A program made the position numbers and the translations under genes. From an uncultured Bacteroidales bacterium (GTDB taxonomy: Bacteria > Bacteroidota > Bacteroidia > Bacteroidales > Bacteroidaceae), in assembly GCA_937916465.1 (NCBI GenBank), contig CALFTK010000029.1:1-64000 (forward strand): a DNA stretch of 64,000 nt, read 5' to 3'. The notes beneath the pieces are model-generated. The model ran no database searches. It was not told the DNA's origin and saw only the letters and a list, made by a program, of their open reading frames with translations. This document shows positions 33,761 to 42,673 of the stretch, piece by piece (position 1 is the first letter of the stretch; every line of letters starts with the position of its first letter).

Positions 33761-35073
33761 CTTCCCATTCTTTTATGTAGTTCTGCAGTTCTTAATCCAT
33801 CCTTGTACAGGTTGTTGGCATTGATTTTTTCCTGACTGAGAGATGAATCGCTGTTGCCCTCCCAACGACGACAAAGATAGAGCTCATCGTATATACGTCC
33901 TATGCGAAATTGGCGTGAAATGGCTATACCTACAGCATAATCTTCTCCGTAACTTACGTTGGGGAATCCTACTTCTCTGACCGTAGGTGTATAGAATGCA
34001 CGTGGTGCGCCCAAACCATTTATGCGTAGCGCATTGTTCGGTCCGTTATGGTCTGTCCACTCTTTATGGTCAATAATTCCGGGTGGCAAAGTCTCTAAAT
34101 TGAAATTGCATATACGGTAACTGCCTATCACCATAGCACAATGTTCGGATAGGAATTTATCTACTATCTTTTGTATGGTATCTGTGCCACTGTAAATATC
34201 GTCGCTGTCAAGTTGTATGACAAATTTTCCGCATCGTGGGTGACGTATGGCCAAATCCCAACATCCACCTATACCTAAGTCTCTTCTTTCAGGAATGAGG
34301 TGTATTACCCTGCTGTCATTGGAAAAAGAGTCAATGATGGGTGTGGTGTTATCTGTAGAATGGTTGTCCACTATAATCAAATTGAATGGGAATGTGGTTT
34401 GCTGCTCTAATACGGATTTAATGGCATCGGCTATGGTGCGTTCCCTGTTTTTTACCGGTATTATTACTGATGCTTCTACCGGAAAATTCCCGTTGAAATC
34501 TACAGTTTTGTAACTGTCCGGTTTTAAATATGCCCCTATCTCTTTCAGATGGTCTGTGCATATTTGCTCCATTTCAATTTGGCTTTCCCTGTTTCTGGGG
34601 TTGACATAGTCGAACTGTTTTTCTCCTGATGTACGGGTGTCAGTCTCTTTGACCGTATAAAGTGCTTCGTCAATTCTGATTATGTTGAAATGACGCTGTA
34701 CAAACAGACGGAACAGATAGAAACCTCCTATAGAGTACTCTTTCTGCTCTGTTGCCATGAAACTTTTTATGGCTTGTGGTGTTATGCATACTATAGCCCC
34801 GAAATCAAAATCGTCTCTTACACTTCCGTCTTGTATGTCTATAAGGGGCGTGTATGTTACTGCTCCGTCAATCTCTTTGTTGAAATTGGAAAACAACATT
34901 CCGCAATTGCTGTTTTTACCAATCTCTATGAACTTGTCAAAACAACTGTTTTCAATTGCAATCTGCTTTCCGCTGATGTTTAAAAACAAAAACGATTCAC
35001 AATTTTTCTCAAAAATAGCACGCAATCCTGCGGTTGAGGTGCCGTATAAAGGAATATCAATAATCTGTACCAT
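33757..35073 (-). CDS. family 2 glycosyltransferase with unknown N-terminal domain
   Basis: A 438-residue protein from the ATG ending at 35073; a longer frame would need TTG and would run through the promoter. Residues of about 200-420 form a GT-A glycosyltransferase domain with ASVIIPVKNRERTIADAI, IIVDNHSTDN and the metal-binding DSDD (near 288). The first 200 residues are mixed alpha/beta and not recognised. Translational coupling to the HIT/SpoIID fusion suggests a shared pathway, perhaps transfer of a salvaged sugar. The acceptor is unknown. Confidence 0.75.
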   Translation of the reverse strand: MVQIIDIPLYGTSTAGLRAIFEKNCESFLFLNISGKQIAIENSCFDKFIEIGKNSNCGMLFSNFNKEIDGAVTYTPLIDIQDGSVRDDFDFGAIVCITPQAIKSFMATEQKEYSIGGFYLFRLFVQRHFNIIRIDEALYTVKETDTRTSGEKQFDYVNPRNRESQIEMEQICTDHLKEIGAYLKPDSYKTVDFNGNFPVEASVIIPVKNRERTIADAIKSVLEQQTTFPFNLIIVDNHSTDNTTPIIDSFSNDSRVIHLIPERRDLGIGGCWDLAIRHPRCGKFVIQLDSDDIYSGTDTIQKIVDKFLSEHCAMVIGSYRICNFNLETLPPGIIDHKEWTDHNGPNNALRINGLGAPRAFYTPTVREVGFPNVSYGEDYAVGIAISRQFRIGRIYDELYLCRRWEGNSDSSLSQEKINANNLYKDGLRTAELHKRMGR

Positions 35074-35080
35074 AACAAAT

Positions 35081-35112
35081 GCGAAGATAGTCAATTTTTT
35101 TAGTATCTTCGC
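35081..35112. promoter_or_regulatory. palindromic divergent promoter region
   Basis: GCGAAGATA (35081-35089) and TATCTTCGC (35104-35112) are perfect 9-bp inverted repeats. Each arm reads as TATCTTCG on the outgoing strand, one base from the -7 consensus, and lies a few bases before rlmN on one side and the glycosyltransferase ATG on the other. It may serve as back-to-back promoters with very short leaders. Confidence 0.5.
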
Positions 35113-35126
35113 AAACAATATTAGTA

Positions 35127-36167
35127 ATGGATAAAATGGAGAGTAACAAAATAAATTTGTTGGGTCTTACTCTGTCTGAACTACAGGATGTGGTATTACA
35201 GTTGGGAATGCCTCTTTTTACGGCTAAACAGATAGCTGACTGGCTGTATGTCAAGAAGGTAGATTCCATAGACAAAATGACTAATGTATCGCTGAAGTTT
35301 CGTACGCTTTTAGCGGAAAGATATACTATATTTCTTTCCAGCCCTGCAGAATCGGCAGAATCTTCAGATGGAACGGTGAAACATCTGTTTCAGGTTGCTG
35401 ATGGCCGTTTTGTTGAGGCTGTTTTTATTCCGGATAGAGATAGGGCCACACTTTGTATATCGTCACAAGTAGGATGTAAGATGGGTTGCGTATTCTGTAT
35501 GACAGGGCGTCAGCATTATACAGCAAGTCTTACTGCCGGTGAAATTCTGAATCAGATTATCTCTCTGCCTGTTGAACAGCGAGAAGCATTGACCAATGTT
35601 GTCTTTATGGGAATGGGCGAACCTTTGGATAATTTGAAGAATGTTTTGGCGGTTACTGAAATTCTTACTGCTCAATGGGGCTTTGCATGGAGTCCGAAAC
35701 GTATAACCATATCTACAGTTGGTATAAGACGTGAACTGAAACGACTTATTGAGGAGTGTGACTGTCATATAGCAATAAGCCTGCATGCTTCAAATCCGGA
35801 TAAAAGACGTGAACTTATTCCGGCAGAAAAGGCATTTTCCATGACGGAAATGTTAGAGATATTAAGACGTTATGATTTTACGCATCAGCGTAGGTTGTCT
35901 TTTGAATATACAATGTTCAAAGGAGTGAACGATTCTATAGCCGATGCAAAGGAGTTGTTGGCGTTGTTACAAGGTTTTAGTTGTAGAATTAACCTTATAC
36001 GTTTTCATGCTATTCCGGATAGCCCATTGCGTCCTACGGCCGAAGACGATATAGTTAAGTTCAGAGATTATCTTACACAGCATGGTCTGTTTGCAACTAT
36101 CAGGGCATCGCGTGGCGAAGATATCTGGGCTGCATGTGGAATGTTGAGTACAATTAAACAACACTAA
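35127..36167 (+). CDS. rlmN: 23S rRNA/tRNA adenine-C2 methyltransferase
   Basis: A 346-residue radical SAM enzyme methylating A2503 of 23S rRNA and A37 of some tRNAs. The CxxxCxxC cluster is at GCKMGCVFC, near residues 117-125. The catalytic C-terminal Cys is in WAACGMLST near 338. The family motifs FMGMGEPLDN and RLSFEYTMFKGVND are present. An alternative start is the ATG at 35136. A 12-base gap separates it from the DUF4837 lipoprotein gene. Confidence 0.95.
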   Translation: MDKMESNKINLLGLTLSELQDVVLQLGMPLFTAKQIADWLYVKKVDSIDKMTNVSLKFRTLLAERYTIFLSSPAESAESSDGTVKHLFQVADGRFVEAVFIPDRDRATLCISSQVGCKMGCVFCMTGRQHYTASLTAGEILNQIISLPVEQREALTNVVFMGMGEPLDNLKNVLAVTEILTAQWGFAWSPKRITISTVGIRRELKRLIEECDCHIAISLHASNPDKRRELIPAEKAFSMTEMLEILRRYDFTHQRRLSFEYTMFKGVNDSIADAKELLALLQGFSCRINLIRFHAIPDSPLRPTAEDDIVKFRDYLTQHGLFATIRASRGEDIWAACGMLSTIKQH

Positions 36168-36179
36168 TTATACAAAACA

Positions 36180-37289
36180 ATGAAGATTAAAAATTTATTC
36201 AGTTTAATGATTGCAATGCTGCCATTGGTGATGGTAGGTTGTAAAGAGAGTGGTAATAATGGTAATGGCGGTAATAAAGCCGCTGCTGTTGCTAAAACAA
36301 AAAAAGCAAGCAGAAAGACTGTTTTAACACCGTCATCATCGGGTATTCCATACGAAATCCTTGTGGTGGCCGATGGAGAAGATTACTACAATGGCGCATA
36401 CGATGCATTGAAGGAGGTTTTGGAAAGCGATGTTCCCGGTTTGCCACAGGCAGAACCCTCTTTCAGAATATCAAAAGTATCATCGAACGATTTTCACAGA
36501 ACACTACGTTACTGTAGAAATATTCTGTTGGTAAACATTGATCCTATCTATTCTCAGGGAAAAATTAAGTTCTCAAGAGATGTTTATGCTTCACCACAGA
36601 TGGTTATGACTATTCAAGCAAAGGATGCCAAACAATTTGCAAAATTTGTAACAGACAATGGGGAGAGCATCATCGACTTTTTTACAAAAGCCGAAATGAA
36701 TAGGGAAATTGAACTGCTAAAAAAGAAACATAGTCTGTTTATATCGCAGAAGGTAGATTCACTATTTGATTGTGAAGTATGGATACCGCAGGAATTGAAC
36801 AAAACAAAGACTGCCAAGAATTTCTTTTGGGCAGCAACAAATAAGGGTGAAAAAGATATGAACTTTGTGATTTACTCCTATCCTTACAGAGATGTGAATA
36901 CATTTACAAAGGAGTATTTTTTTGCAAAGCGTGATTCTGTAATGAAGAGGTATATACCGGGTCCTAAAAAAGACCAGTATATGACAACTGCTCATCAGTT
37001 TGTGACAGTTAAAGATTCAGAAGTAAGAGGAGAGTATGCACAGATAGCCCGCGGTCTTTGGGAGATGGAAAACTATGATATGGGTGGACCATTTGTCTCT
37101 ATTTCCAGGGTAGATGAAAAAAATCAGATGGTAATTGTAGCTGAAGCTTTTGTCTATGCCCCGGGTGATGACAAACGTAATTTAATGCGTAGAATGGAGG
37201 CAGCCCTTTATACACTGACTCTGCCCGAAGAAAAAGAGGTTGAAAAATTTAGTTATGGAATTGAAGAGATAACAATTGTTCCCGAATAA
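36180..37289 (+). CDS. DUF4837-family lipoprotein
   Basis: A 369-residue predicted lipoprotein: signal peptide MKIKNLFSLMIAMLPLVMVG followed by Cys21, then an Asn/Gly-rich linker. The body contains YEILVVADGEDYYNGAYDAL, SKVSSNDFHRTLRYCRNILL and RGLWEMENYDMGGPFVS, which fit the Bacteroidetes DUF4837 family. Its function is unknown. The gene order rlmN-DUF4837-pdxA with gaps of 12 bases each suggests one operon. Confidence 0.8.
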   Translation: MKIKNLFSLMIAMLPLVMVGCKESGNNGNGGNKAAAVAKTKKASRKTVLTPSSSGIPYEILVVADGEDYYNGAYDALKEVLESDVPGLPQAEPSFRISKVSSNDFHRTLRYCRNILLVNIDPIYSQGKIKFSRDVYASPQMVMTIQAKDAKQFAKFVTDNGESIIDFFTKAEMNREIELLKKKHSLFISQKVDSLFDCEVWIPQELNKTKTAKNFFWAATNKGEKDMNFVIYSYPYRDVNTFTKEYFFAKRDSVMKRYIPGPKKDQYMTTAHQFVTVKDSEVRGEYAQIARGLWEMENYDMGGPFVSISRVDEKNQMVIVAEAFVYAPGDDKRNLMRRMEAALYTLTLPEEKEVEKFSYGIEEITIVPE

Positions 37290-37301
37290 TACAGAGATAA
37301 T

Positions 37302-38393
37302 ATGAATAATAACATCAGAGTAGGTATTACACAAGGCGATGTAAACGGAGTTGGATATGAAATTATACTGAAGGTATTTGCCGACCCGGAGATGTTTGAT
37401 TTTTGTACTCCGATTCTTTATGGATCGCCTAAAGTTGCCACATATCACCGCAAAGTGGTGGGTTCACAAACCAATTTTAATGTTGTAGATAATGCAGATC
37501 AGTCAGTACCGGGTAAACTAAATCTGGTAAATTGTAATGCAGAAGAGGTAAAAGTGGACTTTGGCACTCCTACAGAAGAGAGTGGAAAAGCGGCTTTTCA
37601 GGCACTTGAAAGGGCTGTTCAAGAATACAAAGATGGGTTGATAGATGTATTGGTAACAGCACCTATTAATAAACATAGTATTCATTCTGAAGCATTTAAC
37701 TTTCCAGGACATACCGAATATATTGCTGCAAAGCTTGGAGAAGGTAACAATCCTTTGATGATTCTTATGAATGATGTCTTAAAGGTTGCTTTGGTTACCA
37801 TTCACGAACCAATATCAAAAGTGGCATCGCTTATCACAAAAGATCTTGTCTGTGAAAAGATTAAGCAATTGAACACTTCCCTAAGGTATGATTTTGGAAT
37901 TGAGATTCCTAAAATAGCTGTTTTGGCACTTAATCCGCATGCAGGCGATAATGGATTGATAGGTAACGAAGAAGCGAACGCAATAAAACCGGCAATTGAT
38001 GAAATGGTGGCTGAAAACATTCAGTGTTTTGGTCCATTTTCCGCCGATGGTTTCTTTGGTAGTGGTGAATATCGAAAATTTGATGCAGTTTTGGCTATGT
38101 ATCATGATCAGGGCCTGATTCCATTAAAGGCCATATCAATGGACGATGGTGTGAACTTTACGGCCGGTTTGCCTGTTGTACGTACATCGCCCGATCACGG
38201 AACTGCATACGATATAGCAGGTAAAGGCGTGGCAGATGAAAACTCCTTGCGCCAAGCAATATTTACAGCACTTGATATTTTTAAACGCAGAGCCATTGAG
38301 TATCAGATTAGCAGAAATCCGTTAAAGAAGCAGTTCTTTGATCGTCGTGATGATAGCGATAAACTGAAATTGGATACTCAAGACGAAGCATAA
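37302..38393 (+). CDS. pdxA: 4-hydroxythreonine-4-phosphate dehydrogenase
   Basis: A 363-residue enzyme of pyridoxal-5'-phosphate synthesis that oxidises and decarboxylates 4-phosphohydroxy-L-threonine. The metal-binding His residues are visible in NFPGHTEYIA, LNPHAGDNGLIG and AMYHDQGLIPLKA. The start GITQGDVNGVGYEIIL is typical. A short basic/acidic C-terminal extension beyond the core is common in Bacteroidetes forms. It is followed after 11 bases by the nucleotidyltransferase/ATP-grasp gene. Confidence 0.95.
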   Translation: MNNNIRVGITQGDVNGVGYEIILKVFADPEMFDFCTPILYGSPKVATYHRKVVGSQTNFNVVDNADQSVPGKLNLVNCNAEEVKVDFGTPTEESGKAAFQALERAVQEYKDGLIDVLVTAPINKHSIHSEAFNFPGHTEYIAAKLGEGNNPLMILMNDVLKVALVTIHEPISKVASLITKDLVCEKIKQLNTSLRYDFGIEIPKIAVLALNPHAGDNGLIGNEEANAIKPAIDEMVAENIQCFGPFSADGFFGSGEYRKFDAVLAMYHDQGLIPLKAISMDDGVNFTAGLPVVRTSPDHGTAYDIAGKGVADENSLRQAIFTALDIFKRRAIEYQISRNPLKKQFFDRRDDSDKLKLDTQDEA

Positions 38394-38404
38394 AATTGAT
38401 AGTT

Positions 38405-40078
38405 ATGCAGTATGCAGTATTAGCAGCAGGTAGTGGAAGCAGATTAAAAGAATCGGGTGTTAAGGTTCCCAAACCTTTGGTTAAAGTTGGTGGCAAGACT
38501 TTGATATATCGTCTGTTTCATACCTTCCAGCAGTGCGGAGCAACAAAAATATCCGTAATAATAAATCCTGATAGCAGGATGTCGCTTAATAGAATTTTGA
38601 AAATGTCAACCAGTTTTCCGTTATATTTTCGTGTTAAAACCACCGAAAGTTCTATGCATAGTTTGTATGAACTATTGCCGATTTTAGATGACGATAAGTT
38701 GTGCCTGACTACTGTTGATACAGTATTTGACAAAAAAAAATTCAAGCAGTATATAGATGCCTTCTCTGAGATGGATGATTGTGATGCTTTGATGGCAGTA
38801 ACCCAATACATAGACGATGAAAAACCACTCTATGTTGATGTGGATGACGATATGAACATCAAAGGATTTTATAACGAAGAGAATAATGAAGAGGAATATA
38901 AATACATTTCGGCAGGCATTTATGGTTTGACTCCGGTGTGTATGGAGGTGCTGAAAGAGTGTATATCTGCAGGTAAGCATAGAATGCGCACTTTTCAACA
39001 GGAGTTGATAAAACATGGACTTAAGGTGAAAGCCTTTGATATAGGCGATGTAATTGATGTGGATAGCGCCAGTGATATTCCTAAGGCAAAAGCACTAATA
39101 GCAAAGAAGCCTTTTAAGGCAGAAGCATCAATAACTGAGAAGAATTCTAAGACTGAAACATTAATAGCAAAGAATGGTTGTAATCTGCCTCTAAAGGCTA
39201 TAAGTAGAGCAAAATTTTTCTCACCCGGCAGACAAATGGACGATCTCAAAATCTATAATAATGTCATTGAAGAACTTAAAAAAAGATCGTACATTGTAAA
39301 AAGATGTGAGGAAATTAATTTTCATGAAAGCGAAGTTAGATCTGACAATGCTGTTGCCGTTTTTAGCATGGCACGTTCATCAAAAGCATTATCCGAATTG
39401 TCAAAAGTAGATGTTCCTGTAATAAATAGCGTCCGGGGAGTGTATAATTGTTTACGCTTGCAGCAAATGGAGATATTGGAAGGGGCATATTATCTCCCAG
39501 TATATCATAGTTGCAAAACGAATGATTTAGTGCATAAAGTGTGGAATAGTTATCCCTGTTGGGTTAAAAATGCGGATGCTCATACAACAAATAAAAACGA
39601 TGTTGTCTTTGCAAAATCTTTATATGAACTTCAACGTGCTAAACGTGCAATGTTTAAACGTAATGTAAAGCATTGTGTTATACAGGAACATATAGAGGGT
39701 ACATGGTATAAATTCTACGGAGTACGCGGAAAGGGACTGGTAGCTATTTGTAAAGAGGATGGTTACGATAAATTCGGGAACAGATACAGAACAAATTGTT
39801 TAAGGGATTATAGTAATTATTATATTGATAGTTTCCCTGTGGCAAAAGAAATTGAGATGATAGCCGTTGATGCTGCAAACAGATTGGATGTAGATGTTTA
39901 TGGAGGTGATGTTATTGTAACAGAAGATAACAGAGTCTTTCTGGTTGATTTCAATGATTGGCCAAGTTTTAGAACCTGTAGAGAAGAAGCTGCAATAATG
40001 ATTGCCGATTTGATTGAGGAGAGAATTGCAAAACGTGATGAAAAAGAAGAGAACGGTTTCGCTGGAGTCAACATATAA
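38405..40078 (+). CDS. nucleotidyltransferase / ATP-grasp fusion
   Basis: A 557-residue fusion; I use the ATG at 38405 because the longer frame starts at TTG. Residues 1 to about 225 are an NTP-transferase domain with YAVLAAGSGSRLKESG, VPKPLVKVGGKTLIYR and TTVDTVFD, similar to sugar- or inositol-phosphate cytidylyltransferases. A Lys/Ala-rich linker with repeated ALIAKK-like pieces follows (about 228-258). Residues of about 275-545 are ATP-grasp-like, with VIQEHIEGTWYKFYGVRG and the metal-binding FLVDFNDWPSF. The next gene overlaps by 41 bases and encodes a CDP-alcohol phosphotransferase, so the N-domain probably makes a CDP-activated head group. Confidence 0.75.
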   Translation: MQYAVLAAGSGSRLKESGVKVPKPLVKVGGKTLIYRLFHTFQQCGATKISVIINPDSRMSLNRILKMSTSFPLYFRVKTTESSMHSLYELLPILDDDKLCLTTVDTVFDKKKFKQYIDAFSEMDDCDALMAVTQYIDDEKPLYVDVDDDMNIKGFYNEENNEEEYKYISAGIYGLTPVCMEVLKECISAGKHRMRTFQQELIKHGLKVKAFDIGDVIDVDSASDIPKAKALIAKKPFKAEASITEKNSKTETLIAKNGCNLPLKAISRAKFFSPGRQMDDLKIYNNVIEELKKRSYIVKRCEEINFHESEVRSDNAVAVFSMARSSKALSELSKVDVPVINSVRGVYNCLRLQQMEILEGAYYLPVYHSCKTNDLVHKVWNSYPCWVKNADAHTTNKNDVVFAKSLYELQRAKRAMFKRNVKHCVIQEHIEGTWYKFYGVRGKGLVAICKEDGYDKFGNRYRTNCLRDYSNYYIDSFPVAKEIEMIAVDAANRLDVDVYGGDVIVTEDNRVFLVDFNDWPSFRTCREEAAIMIADLIEERIAKRDEKEENGFAGVNI

Positions 40079-40961
40079 ATCGAAAGATACTGAGGAGTGG
40101 TTCGATATTAAATTCAATAGACCTATCGGTTATGCCTGGGCATTACTGTTTAACAGTCTGGGTATTCATCCTAATATAGTTACCATAATATCTATAGTGC
40201 TGGGTGTCTTTTCAGCATTCTGTTTCTATCATTCTACATTAGACTGGAATATATTGGGAATAGTTGTGCTGATAGTGGCAAATACGTTAGATAGTGCGGA
40301 TGGTCAGTTGGCACGTATGACAGGCAAGAAGACCCTTTGGGGACGTTTGTTGGATGGTTTTGCCGGCGATATCTGGTTCTTTACAATCTATTTTTGCATT
40401 GGTTTGCGAATGATGCCAGAACCAATGCCCTTTGGTATAGATGCCAATTGGGGTATTTGGATTTGGATACTGATGTTTTTCTCCGGAATTATCAGCCATA
40501 AAGAGCAGACAGGATTGGCCGATTATTACAGGAATATCTATCTGATGTTCAAAAAGGATAAATCAGAATTGAACAACAGCAGAGAACTTGCTGCAGAACA
40601 ACGTTCTACACCATGGCGTAAATGGTTCTGGAAGATTTGGCTCTTTTTCTATCAGCGCTATACTATTCGTCAGGAACGCAATACCCCGCAGTTTCAGAAA
40701 TTTATGCAGGCTTTGGAACAGAAATATGGTGATACTATTCCGGAAAGTGTAGGTAATGAATTCTGTAAGGCTACATTTCATCTGTTAAAATGGACAAATA
40801 TCCTGACTTTCAACACAAGAGCTGCGGTGCTGTTTGTATCGCTTTTGGTTAATATGCCTTGGATCTATTTCATTTTTGAGTTGACTGTGCTGAATGTGAT
40901 ATTCGTATATATGAAACTCGAACACGAAGGTGTTTGTAAAAACATGCTGGAGAATTTGTAG
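40038..40961 (+). CDS. CDP-alcohol phosphatidyltransferase-family membrane enzyme
   Basis: A 307-residue integral membrane protein, started at the ATG at 40038 inside the preceding gene (the longer frame starts at TTG). The family motif DxxDGxxARx8GxxxDxxxD is complete: it begins DSADGQLARM near residue 84 and ends LLDGFAGD. About six hydrophobic segments are present. The enzyme transfers a phosphoalcohol from a CDP donor to an acceptor lipid alcohol, or the reverse. The long loop after the active site (about residues 170-240, charged) is unusual. Its stop is one base before the next ATG. Confidence 0.85.
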   Translation: MKKKRTVSLESTYKSKDTEEWFDIKFNRPIGYAWALLFNSLGIHPNIVTIISIVLGVFSAFCFYHSTLDWNILGIVVLIVANTLDSADGQLARMTGKKTLWGRLLDGFAGDIWFFTIYFCIGLRMMPEPMPFGIDANWGIWIWILMFFSGIISHKEQTGLADYYRNIYLMFKKDKSELNNSRELAAEQRSTPWRKWFWKIWLFFYQRYTIRQERNTPQFQKFMQALEQKYGDTIPESVGNEFCKATFHLLKWTNILTFNTRAAVLFVSLLVNMPWIYFIFELTVLNVIFVYMKLEHEGVCKNMLENL

Positions 40962-40962
40962 T

Positions 40963-41997
40963 ATGAGCAGGAAATGGAATAATATATTCTTTGCTTTCGG
41001 TATTGTTGCTATACTGATTATGGCACTATCGTTTGAAACCGATTGGCAGGTAGTGGGCAATATGCTTTCAAAGATGGGTATATTATTCCCTCTGATTGTG
41101 TTGTTGTGGTTATTTATATATTTACTAAATACTTGTTCCTGGAGAAAAATTATTGCTGATGGCAAAACACCAAAAGTTCCCTTTTTACAGCTATATAAGA
41201 TGACAGTTGCAGGATTTGCATTGAACTATGCAACTCCATTAGGACTTATGGGTGGTGAACCTTATCGTATAATGGCATTGTCGCCATACGTGGGGAAGAA
41301 AAAAGCTGCGTCGTCAGTAATCCTATATGTGATGATGCATATCTTTTCACACTTCTGTTTTTGGCTTACCTCCATATTTATATATTTTGCTCTGTTTTTT
41401 GTTGGTATGGAACGCTATACCATGAATACTTTGACCGCAATATTGCTGTTGGTGGTTGCTATTATATTTATAGCTATATGCGTGGTTTTTCAGCGCGGAT
41501 TTAAGTATGGGTTTGTGGTAAGTGTGCTTGGGCTTGTAAAGAAACTGCCTTTTGCACGTAGATGGGCAGCCAATTTTGAACAGAAACATATGGATAATCT
41601 ACGTAAGATTGATGAACAGATAGGTGAACTGCATGGAAATCGCAGAGGTGCCTTCTGGATATCGTTGCTGTTGGAATATGTGGCACGTTTTGTAGGGTGT
41701 ATAGAGTATTGGGTTATTATGAAGGTGCTTCTTCCGGATGTTACCTATCTGGACAGTGTTATGTTGGTAGCCTTTTCATCGTTGTTCAGTAATCTGATGT
41801 TCTTTATGCCTATGCAACTTGGTGCTCGCGAAGGTGGTATGGCTATTGCTGCACAGGGAATGTCAATGCCCGGTTCGTTCGGCCTTTATACATCACTTGT
41901 TACCAGATTACGTGAACTAATATGGATAACAATAGGAGTTGTCTTGATGAAGATTGGAAATAAAAAGTCTGATAGCTATGAAGGCAGTACTGATTGA
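40963..41997 (+). CDS. flippase-like membrane protein (LPG synthase TM domain / UPF0104)
   Basis: A 344-residue polytopic membrane protein with about eight hydrophobic segments, started at the ATG immediately after the upstream stop. Segments such as NYATPLGLMGGEPYRIMAL and MPMQLGAREGGMAIAAQGM match the membrane domain of lysylphosphatidylglycerol synthase/AglD-type proteins. That family is associated with lipid flipping or polyprenyl-linked glycan transfer. Position directly after a CDP-alcohol phosphotransferase suggests it moves the lipid product across the membrane. It overlaps the HAD gene by 20 bases. Confidence 0.78.
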   Translation: MSRKWNNIFFAFGIVAILIMALSFETDWQVVGNMLSKMGILFPLIVLLWLFIYLLNTCSWRKIIADGKTPKVPFLQLYKMTVAGFALNYATPLGLMGGEPYRIMALSPYVGKKKAASSVILYVMMHIFSHFCFWLTSIFIYFALFFVGMERYTMNTLTAILLLVVAIIFIAICVVFQRGFKYGFVVSVLGLVKKLPFARRWAANFEQKHMDNLRKIDEQIGELHGNRRGAFWISLLLEYVARFVGCIEYWVIMKVLLPDVTYLDSVMLVAFSSLFSNLMFFMPMQLGAREGGMAIAAQGMSMPGSFGLYTSLVTRLRELIWITIGVVLMKIGNKKSDSYEGSTD

Positions 41998-42673
41998 TTT
42001 TGGTGGAACAATAGATACCGATGGCAGACATTGGTATAAGGTGTTTAAACAGGCGTATTCCTGTGTTGCTCCTGCTATAGAAGATGCTCTGCTGCGACAG
42101 GCATACGTCTATGCAGAACGTACTTTAGGTAAAAATCCTATTATCAATCCCCAATTTACATTCTGCAAAACATTAGAAACCAAACTCTCCTTACAAGCCA
42201 TTTTTTTAAGGGAAAATGGTTGCCCGTTAACCGATGTGCAAAGTAAACAAATATTGGATAGTTGTTATTCTGTTGTTACTTCTAATATAAATAAGGTGGC
42301 GCGTCCTGAATTGGAGTCTCTGTCTGAACGTTGCCCTTTGATGCTGGTAACTAATTTTTATGGCAATATGAATTCTGTTCTAAAAGAATTTGGCATTGAC
42401 CGCTATTTTACCGGTATTGTAGAATCGGCAGTAGAAGGAGTTAGAAAACCTAATCCCGATATATTCCGCTTGGCCGTTAACAGATTAGGTGTATTGCCTG
42501 CAGACGCTGTAATGATAGGCGATTCATTAAGCAAAGATATTCTTCCTGCCATTGAGGTGGGCTGTAAAACTATTTGGTTAAAAGGCGAACAGTGGGAAGA
42601 TGAATCTGTTTCCGCTACCTGTTCGCCTGATTTTATTGTTTCTACTCTTAAGGGAGTCTCTGATTTATTTTAA
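41978..42673 (+). CDS. HAD-superfamily hydrolase with altered motif I
   Basis: A 231-residue HAD-like protein (subfamily IA); ATG at 41978 chosen over TTG at 41954. Motif I is LIDFGGTIDTDG: the nucleophile Asp is present, but the general acid position two residues later is Gly rather than Asp, as in some YihX-like phosphatases. Motif II is MLVTNFYGN, the lysine is in EGVRKPNPDIF, and motif IV is MIGDSLSKDILPA. It ends the lipid-like gene run and overlaps the convergent DPP-IV gene by nine bases. It may dephosphorylate a pathway intermediate. Confidence 0.8.
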   Translation: MKAVLIDFGGTIDTDGRHWYKVFKQAYSCVAPAIEDALLRQAYVYAERTLGKNPIINPQFTFCKTLETKLSLQAIFLRENGCPLTDVQSKQILDSCYSVVTSNINKVARPELESLSERCPLMLVTNFYGNMNSVLKEFGIDRYFTGIVESAVEGVRKPNPDIFRLAVNRLGVLPADAVMIGDSLSKDILPAIEVGCKTIWLKGEQWEDESVSATCSPDFIVSTLKGVSDLF

